Positions 48,848-60,951 of a stretch of DNA of 64,000 nucleotides are shown here, piece by piece (position 1 is the first letter of the stretch; each line of letters begins with the position of its first letter). The stretch covers positions 1-64,000 of the forward strand of contig CAJNOJ010000100.1 in the NCBI GenBank assembly GCA_905250025.1, read 5' to 3'. Origin of the DNA: Adineta ricciae (taxonomy: Eukaryota > Rotifera > Eurotatoria > Adinetida > Adinetidae). Below the pieces are notes generated by a model. It was not told the origin of the DNA and made no database searches. It was given only the letters and a program-made list of their open reading frames with translations. Made by a program: the position numbers and the translations under genes.

Positions 48848-51800
48848 TTACAACGGCATGCCAGTCGCCAGGACATCGATGAGAATACCACGATCAAATG
48901 GAGGTACAATCAAGATCGCTTCTGTTAATTTCATCCATATAAATGAAGAAATATTATTCGCATTTTTCCCATCATCTGAAATTATCCGGAAAAACAAGTC
49001 ACGAAGTTTCGAATTCGAGATCAATTTACCAGCAATAGCATATTTCATGGATTTCATTTCAGGAATACGCCAATCTTTAGATTGGATTTTCCATACACTG
49101 GATTCTACCCATGCATGATCGGTGTTTAATGGATGATCAACATATCCATTGTCAAACTAAGGGAAGACCTCTTTCAAATGAAGATTTTAAGGAGGTCTTG
49201 GAAATACATACGACACTTTTGTTACATCCTTTTTGGGAAAAGATTTCAGCGAATTCTTCTTTTAATTGTTTTTCATTTAGGACGCGTTTAAGATGATTTA
49301 ATGAATTATTCATTTCATTTAACTTCGTAGTTTGAGACCACCAATAATCGAGTAGATTTGGTGGGAGAATTTGTCCGGAAACAGGATCTTGAATAATTTT
49401 AATTTGATTATCAATTCGAACTTCATGTCCGTAGAAGCCCTTGATGATTATCGAAGGAAAACAAAAGAAATCTCGAAAGAAGTCAGAGAAAAAAACCTAC
49501 TTTTGGTATAACTAAAGCATTTCCATGATGTTTCATCAGAACAACTTCAGGTTCGTAATGATTTCGTAGTACAACAACAACAACACAGTGATTCGGTCCC
49601 CAGAAAGGTAAATCTCCTCGTCCGGCAATTCCTGTTCGGCAAACTGGATTGATCGGTACATCATCATGAACTTGATATTTTCTTTTCGTGTCATAATCCA
49701 TAAAATACGAACGTAGATCGTTAACAACTAAAGGCATACGATTGTTTTTTGTAAAACCATAACGTTCATTCCAGCGTGTTTCATCTTCGCGACGTTTTAG
49801 ACGAATTTCGCCAAATTGCGGTTGCTGGACTCGTTCGTATTTTTCATTCAATCGTTCATTATTCGGAAGAAATTCCGACGGTAAATACGGCTTATTATCA
49901 TCAGTTTCGACCATCCATAGAGCAATATCTTTATTCACCGGATATCTTTCAATTGCTCGACCATTACCCTTCGTATCGGAAGTCAAAACAAACTTTCAAT
50001 TAATGAAACAATAAAAATATCTACCGATATAAATGGATAAGTTCCTTTCGACGATGCTCGATTGAGTAATGATGGATCCCATGGACGTATCAAAGCTTCT
50101 CGACTACCGATCATAGTCATATTGTTGAAGACGATTGAATCCATCATGTAGGATATCTTATCGTAATCTTTCGACGGATTTTCGGTCGCATTTCGTGTTG
50201 AAGATGCATACTGTTCGAGACCATGTTGTTGAATTAGACGTTCGAGATCTGTTTTTTTGTAAGGAAAAGAAGAAAGTAAATTTATTTTAACGAGAAAATT
50301 AATTATGTGCGCACGTGTTCCATTGTCAAAGTCAATTGGCTGTTTAATGATAGCTTCGACGAGAGGTAATGCATTTTGAGATAATTTTGGCCAATTATCA
50401 CGAATTGTTTGTTCAGATATGTATGTCACATAACGTGATTTTGTCAAATATCCAGATGGAAGAGAAAAATGTTTGTTTTCACTTCGCTGATGATTATGAT
50501 TCGGTGAGTTAGCTAGAGAAAATCAAATGATTTGAGATTTTATCAATCGATGAGTGAAACATACATGCGTGCAAAGGACTGTTTCGATTAGCAATTGCAT
50601 TGGTTTTATTCGAACAATTATTGACACATAAATCTTTAATTTGTTGAATTAACTAAGAAAAGAAAATTCTATTTGCTTTGCATTGTTTGCATAGAAACAT
50701 ACCTTTTGAACATCACGATCGTTTTGTGTTGATGGCGATTGTTCGATACGTTTTAAATATTGCTGGATAGTTGACGAGGGTACATTTTCGGAATTTTGAA
50801 TTGTTGTTTGAAGTGTTAATAAATTGGCCATGAGATTCGCAGTTTGTCCATCGGAGAGAACAGATAGATTGTTTGGATCATACGACTGCGATGAGCCTAA
50901 TGGAACTTGTCGGAGATTAGCAGCACTACTTTTATCATCATCGGGCATTGAACGTTTCGATTTTGTTGTTATTTGTTCAGGTAAACGTTTGATTGTCTCG
51001 TCGAGATTTTTCAATCGATCGTGAACATCTTTGATCAGATCTACAACGAAAGACCGTTGTCAAATATCAATGAAAAGATGATTCGATTCGAACCTAATCG
51101 TTTAGGAATGTCTCCCATAGCGGGTAGATTTTGATTGAGATGAGTCAACTGTTGATGAATGTCGTTCAAGAGTTTATCTGTTGTATGTTGCTTATCGAAC
51201 TGTTCATCTAATTTCTTCAAAGTATGAATCAATTCTGGTGAAGGCTTTTTAGTTGGATCATCAATTTTCTTCGGTTGTATTTGATCGAGTTTTTCCGATA
51301 TCTGTCGAACTTGTTGGTTGACATGATTCAATGGATCGAAAAGCTGATCGATTTTCTTGTTGAGTTCAATTGACTATGATTGAAGGAACGAATCAAGGAA
51401 AAGATTTAAGAACATAAGATTTACATCTTTAGACTGCATATTTTTCGTTGCCGTTTCCACCGGAGATCTTTGCTTTTGTGTGAATTCGTTTAATTTCGCA
51501 AGAAGATCATCGGATATTGTTTGTTGTTGATTTTTGATACTTGTTGCCATTTCATTGAGTTTATCAATCAAAGGATTTATAATTTCAACCGATTTTGGCG
51601 TCGTGTCAAAAGATTTCGACAAGCGTTGTTCGAGATTGTTCAATTTCTTGGTTTCATTTTGTTGTTGAGCTTGAGACTGTTCGATACCTAAATGAATTTC
51701 ATTCGAAACAGGCAGAAATTCTCATCGAATAACAAACTATCTTTTAATGTTTTAATAATTTGAGAGAATGGATGAAGAGCTTTCTCAATCTCTTGCGATG

Positions 51801-53626
51801 TTTCCGGTCGTTTAGGCGATTCGACTAATGCTTGATTGTCTCGATCTTTCGACTGAGTTTGATGATCGAGATCTGGAACGAAGAGCAAGAACGAGATTTT
51901 TATTAAAAAGTCAACGGTATTCACACCTTCTTTGATCGTCTTGATCGATTGTGCTAGTGGATCAAGTTTCGCTGAGATTGTTTTAAGAATTTCTGTTTGA
52001 GATTGAGATTGACGAAGGTCGTCAAGTTTTCTCGGTAATTCACGAACGATTTCTATTATTGGCTGCTGTTGTTTTGACAAATTATCCACTGCTTGTTGAA
52101 GTGTTTGCGTATGTGTTTGAATCTCCTTGCCAATATCCGCTAAGTAAAGACAAATAGAACGTATTTGTATGTTTTTCATAGAATAACTCACGTTGTGAAT
52201 CTGCTCGTTTTTTTGTTTCGTGTTCTTTTTCGAGATTTTGACCTAAATGATTCAATTTCGAGTCAATGTTCTTGATTAAATCTTGTTGTTTTGTTAAATC
52301 GTTTAATTTTTGTACAATTGGCTGAAATGATTTATCCAGTTCTCGATTGAGATTATCCGAATCCTTCTGTTGCTGTTGTTTTAATTTCTCTAAGGTCGGT
52401 GCTAGTCGTTTGATTTCATCGAGCAATAATGTTTGCTCTTGTTTACGTTTATGATCATCCGATGAAGAAAGTTTCGTCTGAATATCTGCTAATTTCTGTG
52501 CGATCTCACCTATTTAAAGATAAAAAGAAAAGGAAACTGAATCAGTATTCGAAATCCTCGACTGACTTGCGACACGCGGATCAGATAAATTAGATAGTGC
52601 AGGTATTATTCCGTTCATACATAGCGGTGTCCGACTCGGACTATTATTATCTGTCGTTAGACTTGGCGAGCCTGATGTACAAAATAAAGTCTTTCATAAC
52701 GAGGGAATTGAGATGATTTTAATCTTAACTACGTCTTACCTAATTTTTCTCCTCCATCCTTTTTGCTTTGTAGTTCGCTCTTTTGTTGTTCGAGAAATTT
52801 GGCATTAAGAAATTCTTTCATTGGTTCCATGATGTAGTTTGGTTGATGTTTGATCTGATGATCGATGTCATCTAATTTCTTCATGACTTCTGGATGAGGT
52901 TTAGCCGTTTCAGCGTGCATTGCCTTGACACGATCGTTGATTTTCATTAAGGTTTCGCTTGTGTGCGGTGAAGCTTTATGAACTGGATCAATTTTGGTTT
53001 GAATATCTTTCATCATGGCTAAATGTTCCGGTTGAGACTCTTTTAGTTTTTGATCGATGGCGTCGATCTTCCGTGCGAGAATATCCGGTTTAGTTTTTTC
53101 TTTTTCGAACGATGATTGAAGTGTTTGAACAACATCCAGAATAGGTTTGAAATCATTCTTGGTCGGAATTTGTTCTTTCAAATTCTGCAAATCTGTTGAG
53201 TGCCGTTTTCGTTCTTCGTCGTGCGATGTTCCTAAACAACAAGTCGAAATTTTCTTCAATATAAAGCTCCGTCTTACCCAAATTATCCAATTTATGGAGA
53301 ATTTTATCGATTAGATCTTTAGATACTCCATTCGTTTTCTGGAATTGATATAAATCTTGTTTAATTTCATCGAATTTTTTATTCAAGTCCGCATGTAATT
53401 TCTGATTGACTTTTTGTAATTGTTCATCGATTGGTTTTGATTGCTGGACTGCTAATTGATCAAGTTCGGCTTTGAAATGATTGAAACGTTCTAATAGTTC
53501 TTTGAGAATTTTCTCTTGGCCGACACTTTCAATTTTAATCACACATGACTCGCCTTCTTTGTCAACATGAATTTGACAATCATCGCGTGTTTTATTTCCA
53601 CGATCTTTCGATGATGAAGATGTCAT
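48848..53626 (-). CDS. Long coiled-coil protein with NUDT9/TRPM2-like ADP-ribose domain
   Basis: About a dozen exons with short introns run from ATG 53626 to the stop at 48848 and encode well over 1,000 residues. The first two thirds are charged helical repeats (for example KILHKLDNLG, KLDDIDHQIKHQPNY, LNDLTKQQDLIKNIDSKLNH), probably extended coiled coil. The C-terminal third matches NUDT9 and the TRPM2 NUDT9-H domain: ERYPVNKDIALWMVE, INPVCRTGIAGRGDLPFWGP, GNALVIPKG, and after the last intron YVDHPLNTDHAWVES. The Nudix box is degenerate. The glycine-rich start is altered and the helix reads LKEEFAEIFSQKG, lacking the full REFxEE set. So it may bind rather than hydrolyse ADP-ribose. No TM channel helices precede the domain, so it is not TRPM2. 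Confidence 0.8.
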
Positions 53627-54270
53627 GAACAGAATATAATTGCCAAAATAAAATATCTCAGATCAACGAACGAAATGTAAATGTTTTGCAAACAAAAATA
53701 CAAAACAGCGCCTTACAATCAAAAATATTTATTCATACTCCTAAAGAATATGTCAGTGGAAACTAGACAAAGATATCGTTGCTGGATTACACACATTCAT
53801 CATAATCGATGCAATAGTGGTGACATTATGAATGTATCGAAATCTTGAACTATCCCGATGAAATTAGTAGGATAATGTTTGTAGGTGTGTGTGATGATAG
53901 TTTGCATGATAGGGTTGAGAAAAAGAACTTTGGCATAGTTATGTCAACTATGCACGACATCTTTGATACGTAAACGATGCTTAATGGAAGAACCAGCCAA
54001 TGGATGGAAATGGATTTTGACAGTATACGAATTATAAATGAGAAAGCATTTGTGTTTTTAGTACATTTATTATGTTTTTCTCTTCCTGCGAAAGTTTGAC
54101 GTAGGGCGTAACAGTTCACATTTTATCGTACTATAAATCTATTTCTCATTTAACAGCATAATTTGCGTTAAGATCGAAGCCATACATTATTTATTCACAT
54201 GATTGTTTCTGTAGGGGGAAAGTAATAGAATTAATCTGGTTTATTTTTAGAAATAAGATTAAAGTAAATC
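53627..54270. other. Divergent intergenic region
   Basis: Lies between the NUDT9-like gene and the EF-hand gene, transcribed away from each other. An 89-codon frame at 53850-54119 on the minus strand is unsupported. An acceptor-like TTTTTAG at 54244-54250 precedes the EF-hand start. Confidence 0.4.
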
Positions 54271-55179
54271 ATGAATCTAATGAACTTCGGTCGTGAACAA
54301 TTGGACAGTGGGATGTTGAATAATATGTTAAAACAAGTGGGCATTAATGATGTGGGACAATTTGTGGATCAATTTCGTGGTAAAGTCAACCAAGAAGCTG
54401 CCTCAGCACAACAATCTAACACAGCGAGTTCTCAACAGCCTGATTTTATGTCGATGGGATCATCATTTCTCAATCAAGTATGCTTGATACGCAAAGATTT
54501 GTGTCATTTACATATATTAACGTGTTATTTGCTTAGCTCGGTGGCGGAAGTAACAAAGGAAAGGGTAATAGCAATGCTGGTGATTTAATCGGTGGTGCCA
54601 TGAATGCTTATAAGATGTTCTCTGGTGGCAAAGGCGGCAGTAGCGGAGAAGGACAGAGTGGTAATTCTGCTGACATGGTTAACAATGCGATGAAAGTTTA
54701 TAAGATGTTCTCGGGCGACAAAGGAGCAGGTACAAGCGGCAGTGGCGCTACAGGTGGAGGTGGTAGCATCTTTGAATCTATTGGTATGTACTTCGTTCGT
54801 TCTGTTCCGATTATAAATAGACTCTTTTTACTTAGGCGGGGCATATCAGAATATTCAACAAGTTCAAGGTTTACTTAAAAAATTAGATCGTAACGGTGAT
54901 GGTAAAATTACCATCGACGATATTCAACTTATCCTTCAGGGATTAGGTTTGGGTTCAGTTTCCACAAGTAAATTATTGTTTTGATGTATTTGTACATCTA
55001 AGTATCATGTTTGAACTGATTTAGATGTATCTAAAGCCTTGTTCAAAGCCGTTGATCGTAATGGAAATGGTGAGCTTGATATAACCGATGTGATGGCATT
55101 GGCCGCGATTGTCAGCAAACTTCAAACTCGATTTGGATCAGGTGCAACTTCACAAGCTCAAACTGTTCCACAAAATTGA
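54271..55179 (+). CDS. EF-hand calcium-binding protein with Gly/Ser-rich N-terminus
   Basis: Four exons (54271-54477, 54537-54783, 54836-54967, 55025-55179), with introns of 52-59 nt, give 246 residues. The N-terminal part is Met/Gln/Gly-rich with a repeated unit (AMNAYKMFSGGKGG and AMKVYKMFSGDKGA). Two EF-hands follow: LDRNGDGKITIDDI and VDRNGNGELDITDV. Both loops have Asp at position 1 and an acidic residue at position 12 (Asp rather than the usual Glu), so calcium binding is likely. No signal peptide or TM is present. The tandem YKMFSG repeats look lineage-specific. A sorcin/penta-EF-like adaptor is one possibility, but only two hands are seen. Confidence 0.8.
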
Positions 55180-55402
55180 AAAAGTAGAGAAAACTTATTT
55201 CATTTTGTTTAGTTAGTGTAGCGATCTAGTCGGTTTTCAAATCTCTTGTACTAAAAGTCGTTTGTGAAGTATCATCATCTATTAGTACTATTTCATCTAT
55301 TTTCAAATAAACAGGCAGTTACGAATAACCGGATTTTATTTAAAAGAAGGAAGAAAATCGTGTTTATCCAATGAAGATAAGAGGAAATTGTGGTACTGTT
55401 GA

Positions 55403-56520
55403 TTATTCATCAACGTTCGCAGATCCAAATATAAGTGCCTTTTGATATGCATTAAATTTGTCTAATGACAGTTTAGGTAGACCTGTGTTGATACCACCTG
55501 GAAAGAAAACGATCTAATTTTTATGAAAGATCTATACTTTGAAGAACTTTACCTCCAAGACAGAGTTCTGTGCTCCAATGTGTTAATGTGCAATTATTTT
55601 CTACCATTTGTTTTCGTTTCTCGCGAAATTCCTCGAGTGTTTGACTTTGTACGAATGAGCTTGGACTCATACAAACATAAGCCACAACACGTAGAAGATC
55701 GACAGATTCATTTGGATCTCGTTTTTCAATATTAACTGCTGGCGAATTACAATGCACCGTGCGACTATCCCATAGAATAAGATCACCAGCTTGACAGTGA
55801 ACTAATTTACCAAGAGTTTGACCCTGATTCATAATAGGATGTGTATCAGGAACTTTAGCGAAATCTTCCGTGTTTTTAACAGTATCTGCTAGTTCATGAA
55901 ACCTTAAATATGTTTTCGGATAGACAATTAAGCCACCTGTTGTTTCATTTTGATCTGTTAACGAAATCAAACCTTGAATACAACAACGATCAGGTTTAAC
56001 TTTCGGATTTTGATCAACATGATTCCAACCACCTTGAGTTTTCCAACTAGAATCATAACGCCAATCACGAAATATACCACAACCATCAAACGAAACAAGT
56101 AATTGTGGATCGTTCCAGATCTGTGTAAAAACTTGTTTGATAAATGGATTTGATCGAATGTTCCAGAGAAAGTCCGATTGACCAATGCCATTTCCACTTA
56201 CAACACCATGTGTACTGAAACTTGGCCTGAATGAAAGTAGATACGTACAAAAATTAGATTGATATCGATCATTTTCTTTACCAATTGTTTGACCAAGTCT
56301 GAGGATCGTGACGTTGAATTGTTCCATTGGAAACATTTTCAAGAAACTACCATAACAGATCTTTACTTTGATTGATTTCATCAGAATTCATAACATCACT
56401 TATAACAACATAGCCATTTTCATTCAAATAATCTAAGCCATCTTGCAATGTATCCTTGTTTGTTACTGAAAATCGTGGAGACGCTGTGGTATAATCGATT
56501 GTATTATTTGAAGCAAGCAT
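55403..56520 (-). CDS. Phytanoyl-CoA dioxygenase (PhyH)-like protein with an in-frame TAG
   Basis: Exons 56520-56282, 56226-55553 and 55497-55403 (introns of 55 nt) give a 335-codon frame. It starts MLASNNTIDYTT and contains LDYLNENGYVVISDVMNSDE, typical of the PhyH N-terminus. The iron and 2-oxoglutarate site is visible as GWNHVDQNP (His-x-Asp) and DSRTVHCNSP (distal His), with an Arg downstream (LLRVVAYVC). The family are Fe(II)/2OG oxygenases acting on lipids or small metabolites, not only phytanoyl-CoA. Codon 58 is TAG (56349-56347), between KDLLW and FLENVSNGT, with the frame perfectly conserved on both sides. Either the gene is freshly inactivated, the base is a sequencing error, or the codon is read through. 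Confidence 0.8.
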
Positions 56521-57056
56521 ATTGAATCAAAAGGGCAAGTAATGCCCCATATCTATAAATTTTTGCGTTCTTTTATAGTTTGTTCGATTGCTTGAATTTC
56601 GCAATACTTGAATACAACAAAGCAAACATTAGTCATATATACTTACATACGTAATGTTATTTGTCAAAAAGGGAAGTGTTATTCGTTAGGTAATTACACT
56701 TTTACAATTGTCGAAATCGACTACGCCGAATCATTTCTAGGTATTGACATTGTTGACACAGGTGTCAATCATCATTCTGTCCGATAAATAGGATTACACC
56801 AATTCTTTTCTATAAGATAAAATCTCCCAATGAGAAACTAATCTTTAGTCATGAGAGATTCCAATGATCAAGATTTAAAATCATCTGAAGAAATGTTATA
56901 TGATATCGTGATCTTTATCGATGAAATCATATTTCTTTATTTTTTAGCATTTTCCTAGTTTCATGTTTGTCACATAGTTTAAATCACCTTGATTATTTCA
57001 ATATTGCGCATTAGTTTTACAAAAAAAAGATATTTTAATCATAATTTGTATCATGT
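56521..57056. other. Intergenic
   Basis: This is the 5' region of the PhyH-like gene and the 3' flank of the nuclear receptor gene. Nothing else was recognised. Confidence 0.4.
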
Positions 57057-58341
57057 TCAAGTTGGTAAGCCTTTTCCCCACAATGGTCTTGGTTCACTTT
57101 CAATAAAAACGAGCATTTGCTTGATATGTTCCACAATCGCGTCGCTAATTCTACGATGAATTTCATTATTTACATGAAGCATTGCCAAATTTCTCACGAT
57201 ACACAAGACGATTTGAATAAATTGAGCAAAACGAACTGCAGCTCTGCCATAGCCATATTGATATGTCAAATATTTCCATAACAATTCCACATAGACATTT
57301 TGACTACCTAGGAGACGAAAAGTTCCATACGATAAAGTATCCATATCCACATTTCGATCAGTATCAACATAACTTTCTGACGAGAAAGTGAGAATAATCA
57401 GAGCTATTTTGATGATTGTTTCATTGGAATCTAATTGTTCCATAACATTTTTGATCGCTGAGATGATATTCATTCCGTAGATAGCTTCAAATGCATTTAA
57501 ATAATTCGCATGATTAAAAATACCGATTTGCCGGAAAACAAACGTGGAATAAAAGCCCATCACACCGTGTAAATTTCGGTTCAATAGTGAGATTTGTTCA
57601 TTTTGCGTCAGAATTCGAAAGTCAGGCAGTGAACTAATAAACAAGATCACTGACTCGCATATCTGATTGAGCATATCCATAGGATCGATGATATCTTTCT
57701 TAGTCTCATCAATTGATTCGGATGAATTATTGAGTATTTGTTTAATATGTGAAATTGTATTGCATGCGTCGTATGCATGTACTATATTCGACAATAACGT
57801 CCATTGAGAATCAGAAAGAATCGTTCGATCTTGAGACTGGAAACTAGTTATAACTATTCGTGATATTGTCTAAATAGAACGATAATTATCGGATGACTAT
57901 GTAGGATATTATGATACGAACTGTGATTTGAGTATTCTTAGTTGACGATAAACGTTTGGAACTTTTCAAATCTTCTTTTCGGATCAGATCCGATGTCATA
58001 CCCACAGCAAAGCATTTAGAGAGGCGACAATACGTACAACTATGCCGTGTTTTCATGTTTATTTCACATTTATTGACCAGTGTACATGGGCGCACGGTCT
58101 GTTAATTAGTCAATGAAAAGTTTGAGTAAAATTATCAGTGAACACAAACCTCTGGTCGAAAACCATTACGTCGAAAGAAGGTTTTGCACGATTGACATGA
58201 TAATGCGCCGTAATTGTTAAAGCGTGCTCTGTCACCGCAGATAAGACATAAACTGAAGTTTGATGGATTGTTTGGTGGCATTTGAGCAGAATCACTCGGA
58301 GCTTGCTGTGGAGAAATAAACAAGTGTTCTTTCGCCGGCAT
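57057..58341 (-). CDS. Nuclear receptor (zinc-finger DBD plus LBD)
   Basis: Exons 58341-58150, 58098-57922 and 57869-57057 (introns 51 and 52 nt) encode 393 residues. The DNA-binding domain shows both four-Cys fingers: [20 protein letters not shown] then CKTFFRR, and [20 protein letters not shown] then [10 protein letters not shown]. The P-box CQSCK differs from the usual CEGCK or CESCK at the second position. The ligand-binding domain is divergent, all-helical, and ends GKGLPT without an obvious AF-2 helix (no phi-phi-x-E-phi-phi). It may therefore be a constitutive repressor or a lineage-specific receptor. Closest comparison is with the expanded, orphan-type receptors of lophotrochozoans and rotifers. 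The subfamily is not assigned. Confidence 0.86.
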
Positions 58342-60181
58342 TTAATGATTTACTTCAGAGAAAGATTCTAAAATAAAAAGAATGAATCAAATAGACTGAA
58401 CTTTGTGTTTTGTATAGAAGTTCCACTGACTGCTCGAATGGAAACAGTTAATATCAGTCAGTCGAACATCATCATGTAGAAAAGAAAAGGCGAAGACTAT
58501 TTTTCGCCATATTTGTCTTACTTTTATCTTACTACAAGTATTATCATTAGACTTGTACAGTTAACAGACGGGCTAGAATAGGGACTTTTCGAAAAGATCA
58601 GTTAGGTGCACTATGGTCAAATATCATTCTTTTAATTTGGAAAATGATTCGGGTGATTAAACGCTAATAGATTCATAAATGATGACTAAAATTCAAATTT
58701 CTTATGAAGATGATGCTACACGGAGAGAAAATTCTGCAACTTGGAAAAAGTTCTCGGAAGTCTGGTTGTTTCATCTCGAGATGAGATCATCATTGGTTTT
58801 TTACGATTGTTAATCTTTGGAAATGTTTTTTTCACCTGTAAGATTTTACGCATGCGATTTATTTACTGAGTTTGAAGATGTTCAAGAAATTCTCGCCCAT
58901 TCAATAAACAATACCGTGTGAAAATCAGTATCGCATGAATCTGATGGCCTACCGTAAGATATTGTTTGATTATAGCCAGATTTTCTTACTTTTCTACCGA
59001 GTCACATATAAATATTGCTTGAGATAGGAGTACATTTGCTTTTCTTCCAGTTTTCTTTCGTTCTTTATTTAAAAGTGCACTTTTCTGCGTATTTTCTATT
59101 TTTCTCTTTCGTTCTCAGCGAAGAACGTTGAAGACACATTTTTGCGTTCTGTGCTTTTGCTGATCAATGACGACTGTAGACCATAATGTACTAGAACTCA
59201 CTCGATTGTTCTTGACATCGAACAATCAGACGAAATTACATACTGAGGATCCATGCATACACTCATGATTAATTATATTTTATTAGATTATGTTTGTCAT
59301 GATTCAAATTGTGCATCGTATTATCGATAAATCGTCCTTTCATAATTTAAAAAAAAACGTGTGTGCTTCCTTTGATAAAACACTCAATTAAATGAGATAC
59401 AAACGAATTCCTGTTAATTCTAAAATCAATATAGAACATTCTACTTGCGTCTATTCTAGAATTATCTTGATAGATATAGAATATGGATTAGTGTCGTCAT
59501 CTCGAGTCAACTTTACAGAATATCTAATGATGTCGTTTTGAATATCTGGCACATTACGTCCTATATGTACACACACATTGTGGAGGACATGGTCTATGTC
59601 TTTTTCTTTCCCTTCACGACATTTCCGTTGTTTTCCATATGTCCTTATTCTAACAAAAATTGTTAACTCATACATGGCGCTACCGTTTTCCAGAATAACT
59701 GAATATATTCATTATAAATATTTGCCATTCAAAACAAACATGATTTGTGGTAAAAGTACTTCAATTATTGTTTCTAAATGGCAATACAGACAAGTGTTTT
59801 TTTTATTAAACTAATTCGTTGTTTGAAAACTACCTGTGCGTGTGACCATTCATCTCTACTCCCATCTCAAGTAATTTTTGTCCACAACTTATTCTTTAGC
59901 GAGGAATATAGAGAGTTCTGAATGGTGGCCCTATAGAACAGAAGACTGCCATTTAGAGATCAGCAGTAACTGGTTCGTTGGGAAAGTTTCTCGATGTTTG
60001 AATGAGATTTTAGTAGCAATCGATTTTAAAATGAAATATTGACATTTCGATATATTCAATCCTTTAATTGTCAATAATGAATTAAATCCATCAATAAATA
60101 CGATAAAGCTATGAAAATTAAAGAGAAGAAGTTCGTTTTCTTTTTCTTATTATTAGTCCATTCGTAGACGAAAGCCTAACG
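58342..60181. other. Long intergenic region
   Basis: About 1.8 kb of AT-rich DNA between divergent genes. Short frames near 59,451-59,814 on both strands overlap and lack signatures. An acceptor-like TTATTAG lies about 25 nt before the PAN gene start. Confidence 0.45.
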
Positions 60182-60742
60182 ATGATTTACATCGTACTTC
60201 TCATCAGTCTTTTCATACAACTCGTTTCTCTCCAGACTTGTTCCAATCTCGAAAGAGGTATCGATCGTCCGGGACAATGGTACGTTCACGTATTGTCCAT
60301 AACATCACCAGGAGCATGTTGTGCCCTATGTGACAATGAAAAACAATGCCAATCATGGACCTTTTTCAGTACCTCATCGATACTAACAGCTGGTTGTTAT
60401 TTAAAAGCCTTTGTTCCACCAATGAATGAAAATTCGAATTGTGGACAAACGTGTGCAAGTGGGGTCAAAAATTCAACATTAGTACTTCAAGGTCCATGTG
60501 CATTTCCTGGTGGAACATACGAATTAGCTGTCGATCGACCAGGCTCGACGTACATTAACTTGACAAGTATTCGAACGCATCCAAAATGTTGTGCTATGTG
60601 TCAAATGGAAGGGATTAAATGTCAATCATGGACATTTGTACGAGATGGTGCACTGAACAGGGCTGGCGGATGTTTTTTAAAAACACAAGTTGCACCGATT
60701 AGTAACACGCCGTGTGTACCATGCACATCAGGAAAAAAATAA
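60182..60742 (+). CDS. Secreted protein with two PAN/apple-like domains
   Basis: A single exon of 186 residues. The signal peptide is IVLLISLFIQLVSLQ. Two homologous Cys-rich modules follow. The first has DRPGQWYVHVLSI, CCALCDNEKQCQSWTFF and CYLKAF. The second has DRPGSTYINLTSI, CCAMCQMEGIKCQSWTFV and CFLKTQ. The CC-x-x-C ... C-x-SWTF order is typical of PAN/apple modules, which bind carbohydrate or protein outside the cell. The protein ends soon after the second module, with no TM or GPI signal, so it is probably secreted. Internal duplication produced the two domains. Confidence 0.82.
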   Translation: MIYIVLLISLFIQLVSLQTCSNLERGIDRPGQWYVHVLSITSPGACCALCDNEKQCQSWTFFSTSSILTAGCYLKAFVPPMNENSNCGQTCASGVKNSTLVLQGPCAFPGGTYELAVDRPGSTYINLTSIRTHPKCCAMCQMEGIKCQSWTFVRDGALNRAGGCFLKTQVAPISNTPCVPCTSGKK

Positions 60743-60951
60743 GGATTAATTGAAAAAATTCAATAAGGATAATAAAGAGAAACGTAATCATATACTTTAC
60801 TTGTTTTTTTTGTAATTGACAATAACAATGATCTAAACGAAACTCGTGATCATCGAGGACGAGACCTTTTTTTTGTTAAAATGTTATATCTAAATCCTTT
60901 CTATAATCCTTAAAAGAATCTGTCGAGTTTTCAACAGGTATCATTTGAATA

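Noticed and set aside
48848..53626. TRPM2 channel gene
   Set aside because: Only the NUDT9-H-like domain matches. No channel helices or TRPM N-terminal region are present.
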